The position numbers and the translations under genes were made by a program. Below the pieces are notes generated by a model. That model saw nothing but the letters and a program-made list of their open reading frames with translations. It searched no databases and was not told where the DNA came from. Of a DNA stretch of 64,000 nt, positions 36,169 through 44,359 are shown in pieces. Each line of letters opens with the position of its first letter. The stretch's first letter is position 1. The DNA comes from Maridesulfovibrio sp. (lineage in GTDB: Bacteria > Desulfobacterota > Desulfovibrionia > Desulfovibrionales > Desulfovibrionaceae). The DNA lies in NCBI RefSeq assembly GCF_963666665.1, contig NZ_OY762999.1, positions 3,229,501 to 3,293,500 on the forward strand. Reading direction: 5' to 3'.

Positions 36169-38703
36169 TTATTGGTTACTTGGTTGATATTCATAGGAAG
36201 AAGAAACCTTATCCGACGCAATCTTGTGCACCAGTGCAATCAGCAGCGCCACCGATAAAGCCAGTACATAGAATCCCTTCATCATGGTTATTCCGCTTGC
36301 CCCGATGGCATTACCCAGAGTGAAGACCGAAGAGGCCACACCGAAGCCTACTGCTGTGGGAAAGAAGATGGCAAAAACCATCCACTTATAAGACCCGGTC
36401 TGCACCTTGACCATAATCGTAGCCGCAAGGCAGGGAGGATACAGGGCAAAGAAAAGAATAACTGCAAGGGCATGCAGGGAATTCATGCCGCTGTGCTGAC
36501 TTTCATTGTCCATGCGCTGCTCAAGGGTCTGATTGTCATCAGCGCCCTGCTGGTACAACACACCCATGGTCGCCACGGAGGATTCACGGGCCGCAAAGGA
36601 GCTGATCAGGGCGATATTAATTTTCCAGTCAAAACCTGCGTATTTAGTTACAGGCTCAAGGGAACGCCCGATCATACCGAAGAAGGAAGTCTTGATTTTT
36701 TCTTCCTTAATCATGCGGCGCAGAGATTTTCTTGCAGTTGAGACCTTGCGCAGGGCACGGTTCACAACCTTGGCTGCTTTGTCACCACCGGGCTTGACCA
36801 GAATAAAGGAATCTGGATTGGCTTCCTTAAATGAACTGTCCACCCTTGCAGCTCCCTCTTTGCCGGAAGCATTCATGCGGGCACGCTTGTAATCATCATA
36901 GAGATTAAGCAACGGCAGCATTTTATCTCCGGTGGCAAGGGCTGCATAAGCATTCTCTGCGACATTTGAATCATAAACTGCAACAGCTTTGCTCATCTCG
37001 GCTTCATAGTAATCCATACGTTCCGCCGAGAGTCCGGGAAACTGCAGCAAAGAAAACACGCACAGGGAAACCGCAACAACAATGGAACCAACCTTTTTAA
37101 TGTACTCCCAAGTCCTTTCAAGTGACCGCTGGGCCACACCGAAGAAAGTGGGAGCATGGTAGTTGGGCATTTCCATAATGAAGGGAGCTGTTTCACGTCC
37201 TTTAAGGACTGTTGTGGTCAGGATCTTAGCAATGATCAGAGCCATGATGATCGTAATTGTCGAGATAAAGAACATTGCCCATGACTTGTGGTCCGCAAAA
37301 TAGATGTTCACCAGCAACGTGTAGAGCGGAATTTTGGCAAGGCAATTCATAAACGGCACGGTCAGGATGGTTGCCAGCCTTGAGCGCTCATCAGGAATGC
37401 CTTTTGTGGACATAATTCCCGGAACAGCGCAGCCCCCGGCAAAGACCCCCCCCAGAATAAACGGCAGGGTCGATTGCCCGTGCAGGCCGAAACTGTGGAA
37501 AATACGATCAAGAATAAAGGCTATCCGGGCCATATAGCCGGAATCCTCAAGAATTGCGATCAGTGCAAACAGAATCAGAAAAATGGGGACATAGTTAAGC
37601 AGGGTATTGGCACTGTCCACCATCCAAAGGACCATGGACCGCAACAGGGAATCTTCAATCAATCCCGCAGGGGGCAGGATAGATGCGACAAAATCCCTGA
37701 ACGTGGCCAAAAAAGGCCAAGTATACTTGGTAAGCTCGTATCCCTGGACAATGGAAAGTTCATAAATGAGATAGACAGTAGCCAGCAGAAAAAACGGAGC
37801 CAAGGCACGGTTCAGAACCCAGTGGTCGATCCTTTCGGAAATAGGCTGTCCGGAATCTTTTTCCTTGGTAACGCAGGCCTCTACAATTTCTCCGGCAACC
37901 CTGTCACGGCAGGCAACAATGTAGTCGCCGGTATCAACTCCGGTTTCATCTTCAAAAGCCATTCTGCGGGAAAGAGCATCTTCAATAATAGGCTTACCGT
38001 TTGAATGCTTGGTCTCAACAATCTTCCGGGCCTCGGAATCATTTTCCAAGAGCTTGATTGCCAGCCAGCGCAAGGGATAGAGTACTCCAAGACTGGTATC
38101 TGCTGCCAGCTGTTCTTCAAGAGCCTCTGCGTGGATTTCCAGATCACCGTAGTCGATAACCACCGGACGGGAATATGCTTCCTGATTAACTGCCTTGCGA
38201 ATGGCAGCTTTCAGGGCCTGCTTGCCTTTACCCTTACGTCCGATAGTCGCGACAACGTCAACACCTAGACGATTAGTGAGTTCCTTCAAGTCAATCGAAA
38301 GCCCCTGACTCGTCGCAACGTCCATCATATTCAGAGCTACGGTGACAGGAAAATTCATCTCCAGAACCTGAAAAGTAAAATATAAACTGCGGCGCAGACA
38401 GGTTGCGTCCATGACGTTTACAACTACGTCCGGCTTTTCTTCCAGCAGGAATTCACGGGAAACCCGCTCCTCAAGGGAAAATGAAGTCAGGCTGTAAGTG
38501 CCGGGAAGATCGACCACTTCATAACGTGTCTTTCCTTCGCGATAACTTCCCACCTTCTTATCAACTGTTACACCGGGATAGTTGGCCACATGCTGATTTG
38601 CCCCGGTCAGCATATTATATGTTGTTGATTTACCGGCGTTCTGCTGCCCGGCGAGAGCGACGAGAAAGTTATCTTTCATCGCCTGTTTACCTTCAGCGCT
38701 CAT
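36169..38703 (-). CDS. feoB: Ferrous iron transporter FeoB
   Basis: FeoB is the inner-membrane Fe(II) uptake protein with an N-terminal G domain. The 844-residue protein shows G1 LAGQQNAGKSTTYN, G3 DLPGTYSLTS and G4 NMMD, followed by a helical linker, a first Gate region (GGVFAGGCAVPGIMSTKG), a long loop, and a second Gate region near the C-terminus with the FAARESSVATMGVLYQ segment. These match FeoB. I start at 38703: GAGGTG lies 6 bases upstream, and the start overlaps feoA by 11 bases. A large soluble insertion with Lys/Ala-rich sequence lies at about residues 580-660. Confidence 0.96.
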   Translation of the reverse strand: MSAEGKQAMKDNFLVALAGQQNAGKSTTYNMLTGANQHVANYPGVTVDKKVGSYREGKTRYEVVDLPGTYSLTSFSLEERVSREFLLEEKPDVVVNVMDATCLRRSLYFTFQVLEMNFPVTVALNMMDVATSQGLSIDLKELTNRLGVDVVATIGRKGKGKQALKAAIRKAVNQEAYSRPVVIDYGDLEIHAEALEEQLAADTSLGVLYPLRWLAIKLLENDSEARKIVETKHSNGKPIIEDALSRRMAFEDETGVDTGDYIVACRDRVAGEIVEACVTKEKDSGQPISERIDHWVLNRALAPFFLLATVYLIYELSIVQGYELTKYTWPFLATFRDFVASILPPAGLIEDSLLRSMVLWMVDSANTLLNYVPIFLILFALIAILEDSGYMARIAFILDRIFHSFGLHGQSTLPFILGGVFAGGCAVPGIMSTKGIPDERSRLATILTVPFMNCLAKIPLYTLLVNIYFADHKSWAMFFISTITIIMALIIAKILTTTVLKGRETAPFIMEMPNYHAPTFFGVAQRSLERTWEYIKKVGSIVVAVSLCVFSLLQFPGLSAERMDYYEAEMSKAVAVYDSNVAENAYAALATGDKMLPLLNLYDDYKRARMNASGKEGAARVDSSFKEANPDSFILVKPGGDKAAKVVNRALRKVSTARKSLRRMIKEEKIKTSFFGMIGRSLEPVTKYAGFDWKINIALISSFAARESSVATMGVLYQQGADDNQTLEQRMDNESQHSGMNSLHALAVILFFALYPPCLAATIMVKVQTGSYKWMVFAIFFPTAVGFGVASSVFTLGNAIGASGITMMKGFYVLALSVALLIALVHKIASDKVSSSYEYQPSNQ

Positions 38704-39025
38704 CTTCCACCTCAATCTGGTAAGCCTCGGTGCGACGCAAGGTCACGCAGTATCCTGCTACACGCAACTCAAGAGGGCAGCCCAATGTCGCCACACGGAC
38801 AACTTCGATCTCCCTGCCGGGGACAAAACCCAAATCAAGCAACCTCTGCCGCACCGCACCATTGGAAGAATGACCACGAATTACGGCTTTTCCACCAATT
38901 GGGATGTCCAGAAGGCTTTTGCCATGTATGCGGCAAGGCTTCCCCTGTCTTCTTCCGCCAGCACCATGACGCCCCTTCCTTATGGAAGCAGGTTCACGGT
39001 TAAAGAAATCAAACTTGTTCAACAT
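38693..39025 (-). CDS. feoA: FeoA-domain protein
   Basis: FeoA is a small cytoplasmic SH3-like protein needed for FeoB function. The 110-residue protein has the family core GGKAVIRGHSSNGAVRQRLLDLGFVPGREIEVV (about residues 44-76), then GCPLELRVAGYCVTLRRTEA. An N-terminal basic extension (RKGRHGAGGRRQGKPCR) of 35 residues is longer than in typical FeoA. GAGG precedes the ATG. Its stop overlaps the start of feoB, so the two are translated together. A promoter and a Fur-box-like site lie just upstream. Confidence 0.92.
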   Translation of the reverse strand: MLNKFDFFNREPASIRKGRHGAGGRRQGKPCRIHGKSLLDIPIGGKAVIRGHSSNGAVRQRLLDLGFVPGREIEVVRVATLGCPLELRVAGYCVTLRRTEAYQIEVEDER

Positions 39026-39060
39026 AACTTTAGCCTCGTTGTTTGCATTCGATTTTGCAA

Positions 39061-39106
39061 ATGAATTTCGAAATCAATTACTATAGATGCAGATTTCAAT
39101 TGTCAA
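39061..39106 (-). promoter_or_regulatory. feoA promoter with Fur-box-like site
   Basis: On the minus strand TTGACA (39101-39106) is followed after about 17 bases by TAGTAA. Immediately downstream lies TTGATTTCGAAATTCAT (39061-39077 on the plus strand reversed), a dyad that keeps the ends of the Desulfovibrio-type Fur box (TTGA and TTCAT) with a different centre. Position and gene content support Fur control of feoAB. Confidence 0.6.
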
Positions 39107-39169
39107 CAATAAAAACACCAGCGCTCCGATAATAAAACTAATCTGGTTTCATCTCCTTTTTTCTTGATA

Positions 39170-39198
39170 TTGACATTCGTTTTCATTAACGAACAAAT
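39170..39198 (+). promoter_or_regulatory. Fur-box-like site at the diguanylate cyclase promoter
   Basis: TTGACATTCGTTTTCAT (39170-39186) matches 13 of 16 scored positions of the WTGAAAATnATTTTCAW Fur-box pattern known from delta-proteobacteria. Its first six bases are also a -35 TTGACA, with ACAAAT 17 bases later. It also contains the inverted repeat TTCGTT / AACGAA (39176-39193). Confidence 0.55.
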
Positions 39199-39216
39199 GA
39201 TTACAGGTTAACGGCA

Positions 39217-40281
39217 ATGCTTCAAAACCGCTTTCTTCCAATAATAATGGTACAGGATAAGCTGGAAGGATCATGCCGGGGAGGAAAACAATTGCTTACT
39301 ATCTTAAAAGATAAATTCAAAAATTCATTCATATTAAAACGCAGGACCAATAGTAGAAACAAGCTAAGAGCAAAGTCATTTATGGCGATACTCTTGATAC
39401 TAATCCTTCCTGCCGGGGTCATGCTGGCTCTAACCGAACTGGCGGACAGTAACTCACTGCCCATGTTTATCTGCCTGCACTTCAGTTTATGCATAGCCCT
39501 GTGCATGCCCATCGCCACTTGGCTTGAAGATTGGATGGTCAACAGGGAAGTCCGCAAGATGAACAGCTTCTGCATAAAACTCAAACAAGGCAGATTGGAT
39601 CACCGTCTGGAAATCTACTCCAACAAAACAGGCTCTGCCACTGATGAACTTTGCAGGCTTCAGCACAACCTGAATTGGCTGGCCCACTCCGTTGCCAAAC
39701 GGGAATCCAAACTGACAGAGTCATTAGCAAAGACCCAGCGGGACAAGGAAAGACTCAACCTGCTTTCCTACACCGACCACCTTACCGGATTGTTCAATAA
39801 ACGCTTTTTTGAGCTGAAACTGGTAGAAACCTGCTCCAGATGCATTTCATGCAAAACACCTCTCCATCTCATGCTCATAGACTGCGACCACTTTAAGGAG
39901 GTCAACGATGTGTACGGGCATCAGGAAGGAGACAGGCTCCTTGCGGAACTTGGGCAAATCATCAGTTCCTCTGTTAGAAACGGTACTGATTTTCCCTTCC
40001 GGTTCGGTGGGGACGAATTCGGAGCAATCCTTGTCGGCGTGGACTCAACCCGCTGCGAGCAGATTGCCGAACGTATTCGAAACCGTTTTGCGCAAGTTAA
40101 AGTTGGTAAGGCAAGTTTAAGCATAGGTATCTCTAAACTCTGCTATCAGGCTGTTGATCCTGAAGCCGAAGCCGAAAAGCTGGTCTCCTCTGCAGATAAG
40201 GCCTTGTACTTTGCCAAAAATACCGGAAGAGACAAGGTGATAAGTCCAGCCCAGTATAAAGAAATCCTGCATAGAGCTTAG
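39217..40281 (+). CDS. Membrane-bound diguanylate cyclase (GGDEF)
   Basis: This 354-residue protein makes cyclic di-GMP. A basic N-terminus of about 50 residues is followed by two membrane segments (MAILLILILPAGVMLAL, about 57-73, and LCIALCMPIATWL, about 89-101). A HAMP-like linker and coiled coil (KRESKLTESLAKTQRDKERL) follow. The GGDEF domain begins at about residue 183 (YTDHLTGLFNKRFF). The active-site motif is FRFGGDEFGAIL (about residues 264-275), intact. No allosteric RxxD inhibitory motif was noticed. It lies opposite feoA, with a Fur-box-like site in its promoter, so c-di-GMP synthesis may respond to iron. Confidence 0.9.
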   Translation: MLQNRFLPIIMVQDKLEGSCRGGKQLLTILKDKFKNSFILKRRTNSRNKLRAKSFMAILLILILPAGVMLALTELADSNSLPMFICLHFSLCIALCMPIATWLEDWMVNREVRKMNSFCIKLKQGRLDHRLEIYSNKTGSATDELCRLQHNLNWLAHSVAKRESKLTESLAKTQRDKERLNLLSYTDHLTGLFNKRFFELKLVETCSRCISCKTPLHLMLIDCDHFKEVNDVYGHQEGDRLLAELGQIISSSVRNGTDFPFRFGGDEFGAILVGVDSTRCEQIAERIRNRFAQVKVGKASLSIGISKLCYQAVDPEAEAEKLVSSADKALYFAKNTGRDKVISPAQYKEILHRA

Positions 40282-40315
40282 TTTTCAGCAGAGATTTATC
40301 TCTGCTGAAAACTTG

Positions 40316-40537
40316 CTAACCAGCCATATCAGCCTTTGCTTCATCAACAAGGCGGGCGACTTCGTCCTTGGCAGAACTATACTGCCGGGAAGCCCAGCTA
40401 CCTGCTTTCACCCCGCCTTTAACCACCTTACTGACCGCGGGTTTTACACCCCCGGCCTTGTATACAGCATATACAGCTACACCAACCGCAGTAGCGGCTG
40501 TTGAAACCAGCAATATTTTTCCGATATTGAAACTCAT
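40316..40537 (-). CDS. Small membrane protein next to fur
   Basis: This 73-residue protein has one N-terminal hydrophobic segment (ILLVSTAATAVGVAVYAVYKAGG) and an amphipathic, Lys/Ala-rich helical tail (SAKDEVARLVDEAKADMAG). I do not recognise a named family. It is similar in plan to the YtxH/DUF5132-like proteins and to the small anchors of the neighbouring ferrosome-like locus. AAGGAG precedes the ATG at 40537, ten codons inside the longest frame. It is the gene after fur on the same strand; GATAAT repeats lie between them (40622-40640). Confidence 0.68.
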   Translation of the reverse strand: MSFNIGKILLVSTAATAVGVAVYAVYKAGGVKPAVSKVVKGGVKAGSWASRQYSSAKDEVARLVDEAKADMAG

Positions 40538-40621
40538 TTTTATTCTCCTTAAAGAACCATAAGACAAAATAATTTATACTCCTGATATGCAAAGCGCATA
40601 ACAAGATAAAGTCATGCAAAT

Positions 40622-40640
40622 GATAATTACTTGCGATAAT
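40622..40640 (-). promoter_or_regulatory. GATAAT repeat near the small membrane gene
   Basis: Two GATAAT hexamers (40622-40627 and 40635-40640), 13 bases apart, lie in the gap between fur and the next gene. They could be a weak Fur site. The match to the 17-base pattern is poor, so this is speculative. Confidence 0.3.
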
Positions 40641-40643
40641 GAG

Positions 40644-41075
40644 TTATTGTTTTCGACAGTTTGGACAAATCCCATAAAGAATCATCTTATGCCTGTTCAC
40701 GGCAAAATCGTATTTATTGGCCAACTTTTCCTGCAGTTCCTCTATACGTTCTTCCACAACTTCAATCCGGCAGTTGCAACGGATACAAACCAGATGGTCA
40801 TGGTGATCCCTGTTATGGCGGCATTCAAACCGGGTTATTCCGTCCCCGAAATCCAATGGCTCAGCAATACCGCTATCAGACAGGAGTTTTATGGTCCGGT
40901 AAACCGTTGCCGGACTGATGGAAGAATCACGCTTGCAGACATGTTCATAAAGCTCTTCGCATGAATGATGTCCTTGAATTCCCAGAAATACTTCCAATAC
41001 AATACGTCGCTGCTCAGTTGCAGCCATTTTATTCTTGGTAAGATATTCCAAGAACTGAGTTTGCGGACTTGACAT
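40644..41075 (-). CDS. fur: Ferric uptake regulator, Fur family
   Basis: This 143-residue protein is a Fur-family metal-responsive repressor. The N-terminal winged helix (ATEQRRIVLEVFLGIQGHHSCEELYEHV, then ATVYRTIKLLSDSGIAEPLDFGDGITRFE) precedes the metal-binding domain, with HNRDHHDHLVCIRCNCRIE (about 97-115). The C-terminal CPNC motif (about residue 137) matches the structural Cys4 zinc site together with CIRC. I start at 41075 because GGAGGGAAGG directly precedes it; the longest frame begins inside the promoter. Two abutting Fur-box-like sites cover its -10 and -35, which supports autoregulation. Confidence 0.93.
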   Translation of the reverse strand: MSSPQTQFLEYLTKNKMAATEQRRIVLEVFLGIQGHHSCEELYEHVCKRDSSISPATVYRTIKLLSDSGIAEPLDFGDGITRFECRHNRDHHDHLVCIRCNCRIEVVEERIEELQEKLANKYDFAVNRHKMILYGICPNCRKQ

Positions 41076-41109
41076 CCTTCCCTCCATTGTGGATTTTGTG
41101 AAAATGACA

Positions 41110-41143
41110 CTGACGATTATTCTCAAGTGATAACCATTGTCAA
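41110..41143 (-). promoter_or_regulatory. Two abutting Fur boxes over the fur promoter
   Basis: CTGACGATTATTCTCAA (41110-41126) and GTGATAACCATTGTCAA (41127-41143) each match about 12 of 16 positions of the delta-proteobacterial Fur box and are exactly adjacent. The fur promoter lies within: -35 TTGACA on the minus strand (41138-41143) and -10 AATAAT (41116-41121), 16 bases apart. Binding would block fur transcription and might affect the divergent promoter at 41182. Confidence 0.65.
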
Positions 41144-41181
41144 GCTATGAGCACTCACTCACGTTGAATAAATTTCTGCAA

Positions 41182-41209
41182 TTGAAACTCAATAGTGCTG
41201 CTTTATAAA
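41182..41209 (+). promoter_or_regulatory. Candidate promoter of the ferrosome-like operon's first gene
   Basis: TTGAAA (41182-41187) and TATAAA (41204-41209) are 16 bases apart, about 78 bases upstream of the next start. The sequence around is AT-rich. Confidence 0.5.
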
Positions 41210-41286
41210 ATAATTAAGTACGCTAATTATCAATAGCACCATGAAAAACAGTGACGGGATGCCGTCTACGAATAAAGGAGTATGAA

Positions 41287-41631
41287 ATGACAACACCTAC
41301 AACGACAAGAATTCTTCCCGTGATCACAGCTTCGGCCGCTGCAACCGGCGCACTGGTTGGCGGAACAGTTGCTGCTGTTCGTTCCACCATTGCTGTTAAA
41401 GAAGGCAAAATGAGCAAAAGCGATGCCGCAAAGACTGTTGCGACCGAATCAGCAGGAACCGGACTGGCCACAGCAGCGGGAGTGGCAGCCACCGGTATAC
41501 TCGGCCTTGGCGGTCTGGCCGGACTGCTCGGATTCACAGTAGTTGCCACCGGAGCAAAGATGCTCTGGGACAAGGCCGTCCCTAATGCTCTCGAGAAAAA
41601 AAGACCTACCCCTATCGAAGAAATGAGCTAG
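41287..41631 (+). CDS. Gly/Ala-rich hydrophobic protein of the ferrosome-like locus
   Basis: This 114-residue protein has two hydrophobic stretches with glycine-zipper-like spacing: ATGALVGGTVAAV (about residues 19-31) and AAGVAATGILGLGGLAGLLGFTVVATG (about 65-91). The region between is charged. Gly-zipper membrane proteins of this type are known near ferrosome and magnetosome-like organelle genes, but the name cannot be assigned. AAAGGAG lies 6 bases before the ATG. It is separated from the next gene by a terminator, so it is a short unit of its own. Confidence 0.72.
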   Translation: MTTPTTTRILPVITASAAATGALVGGTVAAVRSTIAVKEGKMSKSDAAKTVATESAGTGLATAAGVAATGILGLGGLAGLLGFTVVATGAKMLWDKAVPNALEKKRPTPIEEMS

Positions 41632-41656
41632 CTCTACTTCATACATTTCCCATCGG

Positions 41657-41692
41657 ACAGCCCTGCATTTAATCAGGGCTGTTACGCTTTTA
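41657..41692 (+). terminator. Terminator after the Gly/Ala-rich gene
   Basis: ACAGCCCTG (41657-41665) pairs with CAGGGCTGT (41674-41682), followed by TACGCTTTT. It isolates the upstream gene from the ATPase operon. Confidence 0.7.
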
Positions 41693-41721
41693 GATCCATA
41701 CGGCAAAATAATAAGTTTTCG

Positions 41722-41780
41722 TTGACAAAGGCTTTACACATTTGTATCTCCTCTCTCGTGGAGTTGATATTCAATTTCAA
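41722..41780 (+). promoter_or_regulatory. Ferrosome-like operon promoter with a downstream Fur box
   Basis: TTGACA (41722-41727), 17 bases, then TATCTC (41745-41750). TTGATATTCAATTTCAA at 41764-41780 matches 13 of 16 positions of the delta-proteobacterial Fur box and lies just after the likely start site. Fur binding here would repress the CPC-type ATPase operon when iron is abundant. Confidence 0.65.
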
Positions 41781-41827
41781 TTTCATAAGGTGTCCGTCTG
41801 ATAATCCAGTAAACGTAGGATCTTCAC

Positions 41828-44035
41828 GTGAGAGCAGAAAAAACATACGCAAGCATAAAGCATTCAATACCGGGCAGAATCAGATTCAAGGTGCCGGACC
41901 TAAGGAAAGACAAAATCCTTTGCAGCACTGTTGAACGAAACCTTGAAAAGGTTGCCGGGATAACCCGCACCCGGACGAACAACAAATGTGCGGCACTGGT
42001 AATCCGCTACAATCCTGAATTCATTACTTCTGAGCATGTTTACGAAGTATTACGGGAGATTGTAGCTGTTCACACTACCAAAATCTGTCCGATCAAAGAC
42101 AAGAAAGAATGCGGCTGTCCTCAGATCAAAGGCGCCCTGCGCTACTTTTCCTTTGTTTCCGCAGTAGGCGGAGCTGTACTGATCAGTGAATCCCTGTTGG
42201 GAATTACTGTAGCTCAAACTCTGTTCAGCCCGCTGGGTTTCCTTACTGTGCTGGCGGCAGTTCCGCTGGTCAAGGAAGCTGTAACCAAGCTGCGTGAAAA
42301 GAAATTCGGACTTGAAGGTATTCTTGCCGGAGGAATTGTGGCTGCGGTAGTTGCCGGGGAAGCCATGACCGCCTTTGAAATCCTTTGGATAAATGCAGGA
42401 GCGGAACTTCTCACCGCATGGATAACTGAACGTTCCCGCCGGGCCATTTCCGGTATTCTGGACAACACCACCCACCATACATTTGTGCTTAAAGACGGGG
42501 TTGAAGTTGAGGTGGAGATCAGCAATCTCCAAGCTGGAGATGTTGTAGTCCTGCATACCGGTGAAAAAATATGCGTGGACGGAACTATTTTAGACGGCCA
42601 GGGACTGATCAATGAGGCACCCATCACCGGACGGGCCGATTTCATCCATAAACAACAGGATGATCAGGTTTTTGCAGGAACATTCGTGCGTGAAGGAGTC
42701 ATCTATGTCCGGGCAGAAGAAGTCGGTGATAAGACCTATCTGGCCCGTATTCTCCACAAGGTGGAAGACTCCCTTGAAAACAAGACCGCCATTGAATCTA
42801 CAGCGGACAAACTTTCGGTACGTCTGGTCAAAATCGGCTTTGCCTGTACCGTAGGAACACTTCTGCTTACTGCCGACCCGTGGCGGGCCTTCACTGTACT
42901 GCTGGTCATGGCCTGCCCCTGCGCAACCGTACTTTCAGCTTCAACGCCCATCAGCGCAGCCATCAGTACTGCCGCCAAGAATAACATTCTTATCAAGGGC
43001 GGCAGATATCTTGAAGAAGTAGGCAAATGCGACATCGCCTGCTTCGACAAGACCGGAACCCTGACCGGAAGCGAACCTAGCCTTGAACATATCCACACCA
43101 CCGAAGGCGTCACAGAAAATGACCTGCTGACCTATGCCTTTTCTGTGGAAACCCATAACCATCACCCACTGGCTCAGGCAATCAAGCATGAAGCCGGATT
43201 CAGGAAACTTGCTCCCCTGCCCCACACTGTGTGTGAATATTTCTTAGGCAAGGGTATGCGCGCTGAAGTCGCTGAGAATGAAAACCATTCTACGGAAATT
43301 TTAGTGGGCAACAAAAAGCTCACTGAGCAGTTTGATGTGCGCATAGGCAGCTTGAGCAGACAGGTTTCCAGCCTTAAAAGCAAAGGGTTGACCGTGCTTT
43401 ACGTGGTTAAGGACAAGGAACCTATAGGTTTGCTGGCCTTTGCCAACACCATCCGCGAAGAGTCCGCAACTGTCCTTAACACTCTTGGGGCAGGCGGTGT
43501 TGAACACACCGTACTGGTCACCGGAGATGAACCAGCAACAGCCAATGAACTTGCCCGGATTCTGAACATCCCGGAAATCCACGCTTCAGCCATGCCGGAA
43601 GAAAAGGCAACCCTTGTGCGGAACCTGCAAAGTGAAGGAGGCAAAGTCATGATGGTCGGCGACGGAATCAACGACGCCCTTGCACTCGCGCAAGCCGACG
43701 TCGGCGTAGCCATGGGAACCGGAGGGGCTGAAGTTGCTGTTGAAGCAGCAGATATCGCACTGGTCGATGATGACCTCAAGGGACTCATGTATGTCCAGCA
43801 ACTGAGTCAGGACACTGTGAAAATAGCCTACCAGAACTTCTGGCTGGCAACAGGTTCAAATATAGCGGGAGTCATTATGGGAGCCACCGGCGTTCTCTCT
43901 CCGGTCATGGCCGGATTCCTGCACATTCTTCATACCATGGGGGTAATCGCCAACTCTTCAAGGCTGCTCCTGCATTCACCTGAAGCAATCGAATCCAAAC
44001 AAGGTAAAATTTATGAACTTCCGCAAAATAGTTGA
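41828..44035 (+). CDS. P1B-type ATPase with CPC motif and Arg-rich N-terminal domain
   Basis: This heavy-metal-type P-type ATPase of 735 residues opens with a small HMA-like domain whose usual CxxC is replaced by HSIPGRIRFK (residues 12-21). Membrane segments follow. The transmembrane metal motif is CPC at 363-365 (MACPCATVL). The phosphorylation motif is DKTGTLTG with Asp407, the P1B-specific HP pair appears in NHHPLA, and the hinge is GDGINDALALAQADVGVAMG. The actuator loop reads ITGRAD, where TGES is normal, so it may be an unusual dephosphorylation loop. The start is GTG, with AGGA 7 bases before; no ATG is available. It overlaps the next gene by 23 bases. Context (Fur box, iron genes) suggests iron or another transition metal as substrate. 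Confidence 0.88.
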   Translation: MRAEKTYASIKHSIPGRIRFKVPDLRKDKILCSTVERNLEKVAGITRTRTNNKCAALVIRYNPEFITSEHVYEVLREIVAVHTTKICPIKDKKECGCPQIKGALRYFSFVSAVGGAVLISESLLGITVAQTLFSPLGFLTVLAAVPLVKEAVTKLREKKFGLEGILAGGIVAAVVAGEAMTAFEILWINAGAELLTAWITERSRRAISGILDNTTHHTFVLKDGVEVEVEISNLQAGDVVVLHTGEKICVDGTILDGQGLINEAPITGRADFIHKQQDDQVFAGTFVREGVIYVRAEEVGDKTYLARILHKVEDSLENKTAIESTADKLSVRLVKIGFACTVGTLLLTADPWRAFTVLLVMACPCATVLSASTPISAAISTAAKNNILIKGGRYLEEVGKCDIACFDKTGTLTGSEPSLEHIHTTEGVTENDLLTYAFSVETHNHHPLAQAIKHEAGFRKLAPLPHTVCEYFLGKGMRAEVAENENHSTEILVGNKKLTEQFDVRIGSLSRQVSSLKSKGLTVLYVVKDKEPIGLLAFANTIREESATVLNTLGAGGVEHTVLVTGDEPATANELARILNIPEIHASAMPEEKATLVRNLQSEGGKVMMVGDGINDALALAQADVGVAMGTGGAEVAVEAADIALVDDDLKGLMYVQQLSQDTVKIAYQNFWLATGSNIAGVIMGATGVLSPVMAGFLHILHTMGVIANSSRLLLHSPEAIESKQGKIYELPQNS

Positions 44036-44327
44036 ACTGGAAAAGCATCTTGATGTGGCACACCACATACCGGGCAGGATCAGGGTTAAATTCAGCCCGC
44101 TCATTTTAACAAAACCCGTAACGCTGGCAGCAATGAAGGAACATTCGGAACTGCCGGAAGCCATCAAGGATGCCCGGGTCAACATGGCCGCCCGGTCTGT
44201 GGTTATTGAATACGACCCTGAACATATTCAGCCGGAGCTGATTGAAGAGCTGATTCAGGGAACAGACAAAGACAAGAAAGCACAAATCATCAGCGACCTC
44301 TATGGCAGGCTGATGAATAATGGATAA
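44013..44327 (+). CDS. Stand-alone HMA-like protein with the Arg-rich motif
   Basis: This 104-residue protein looks like an isolated copy of the ATPases' N-terminal domain. The key motif is HHIPGRIRVK (residues 17-26), followed by the beta/alpha pattern with VVIEYDPEHIQPELIEELIQ (about 68-87). No CxxC is present. It overlaps the end of the CPC-type ATPase gene, so translational coupling is likely. In ferrosome loci comparable small proteins are known beside the ATPase; a role in metal loading or organelle assembly is inference. Confidence 0.75.
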   Translation: MNFRKIVELEKHLDVAHHIPGRIRVKFSPLILTKPVTLAAMKEHSELPEAIKDARVNMAARSVVIEYDPEHIQPELIEELIQGTDKDKKAQIISDLYGRLMNNG

Positions 44328-44359
44328 AAAAAGACTATTACTTAGAGGAGCTATCCAAA

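Noticed and set aside
41287..41631. Encapsulin or ferritin gene in the iron cluster
   Set aside because: No four-helix ferritin motifs or HK97-fold shell protein in the window.
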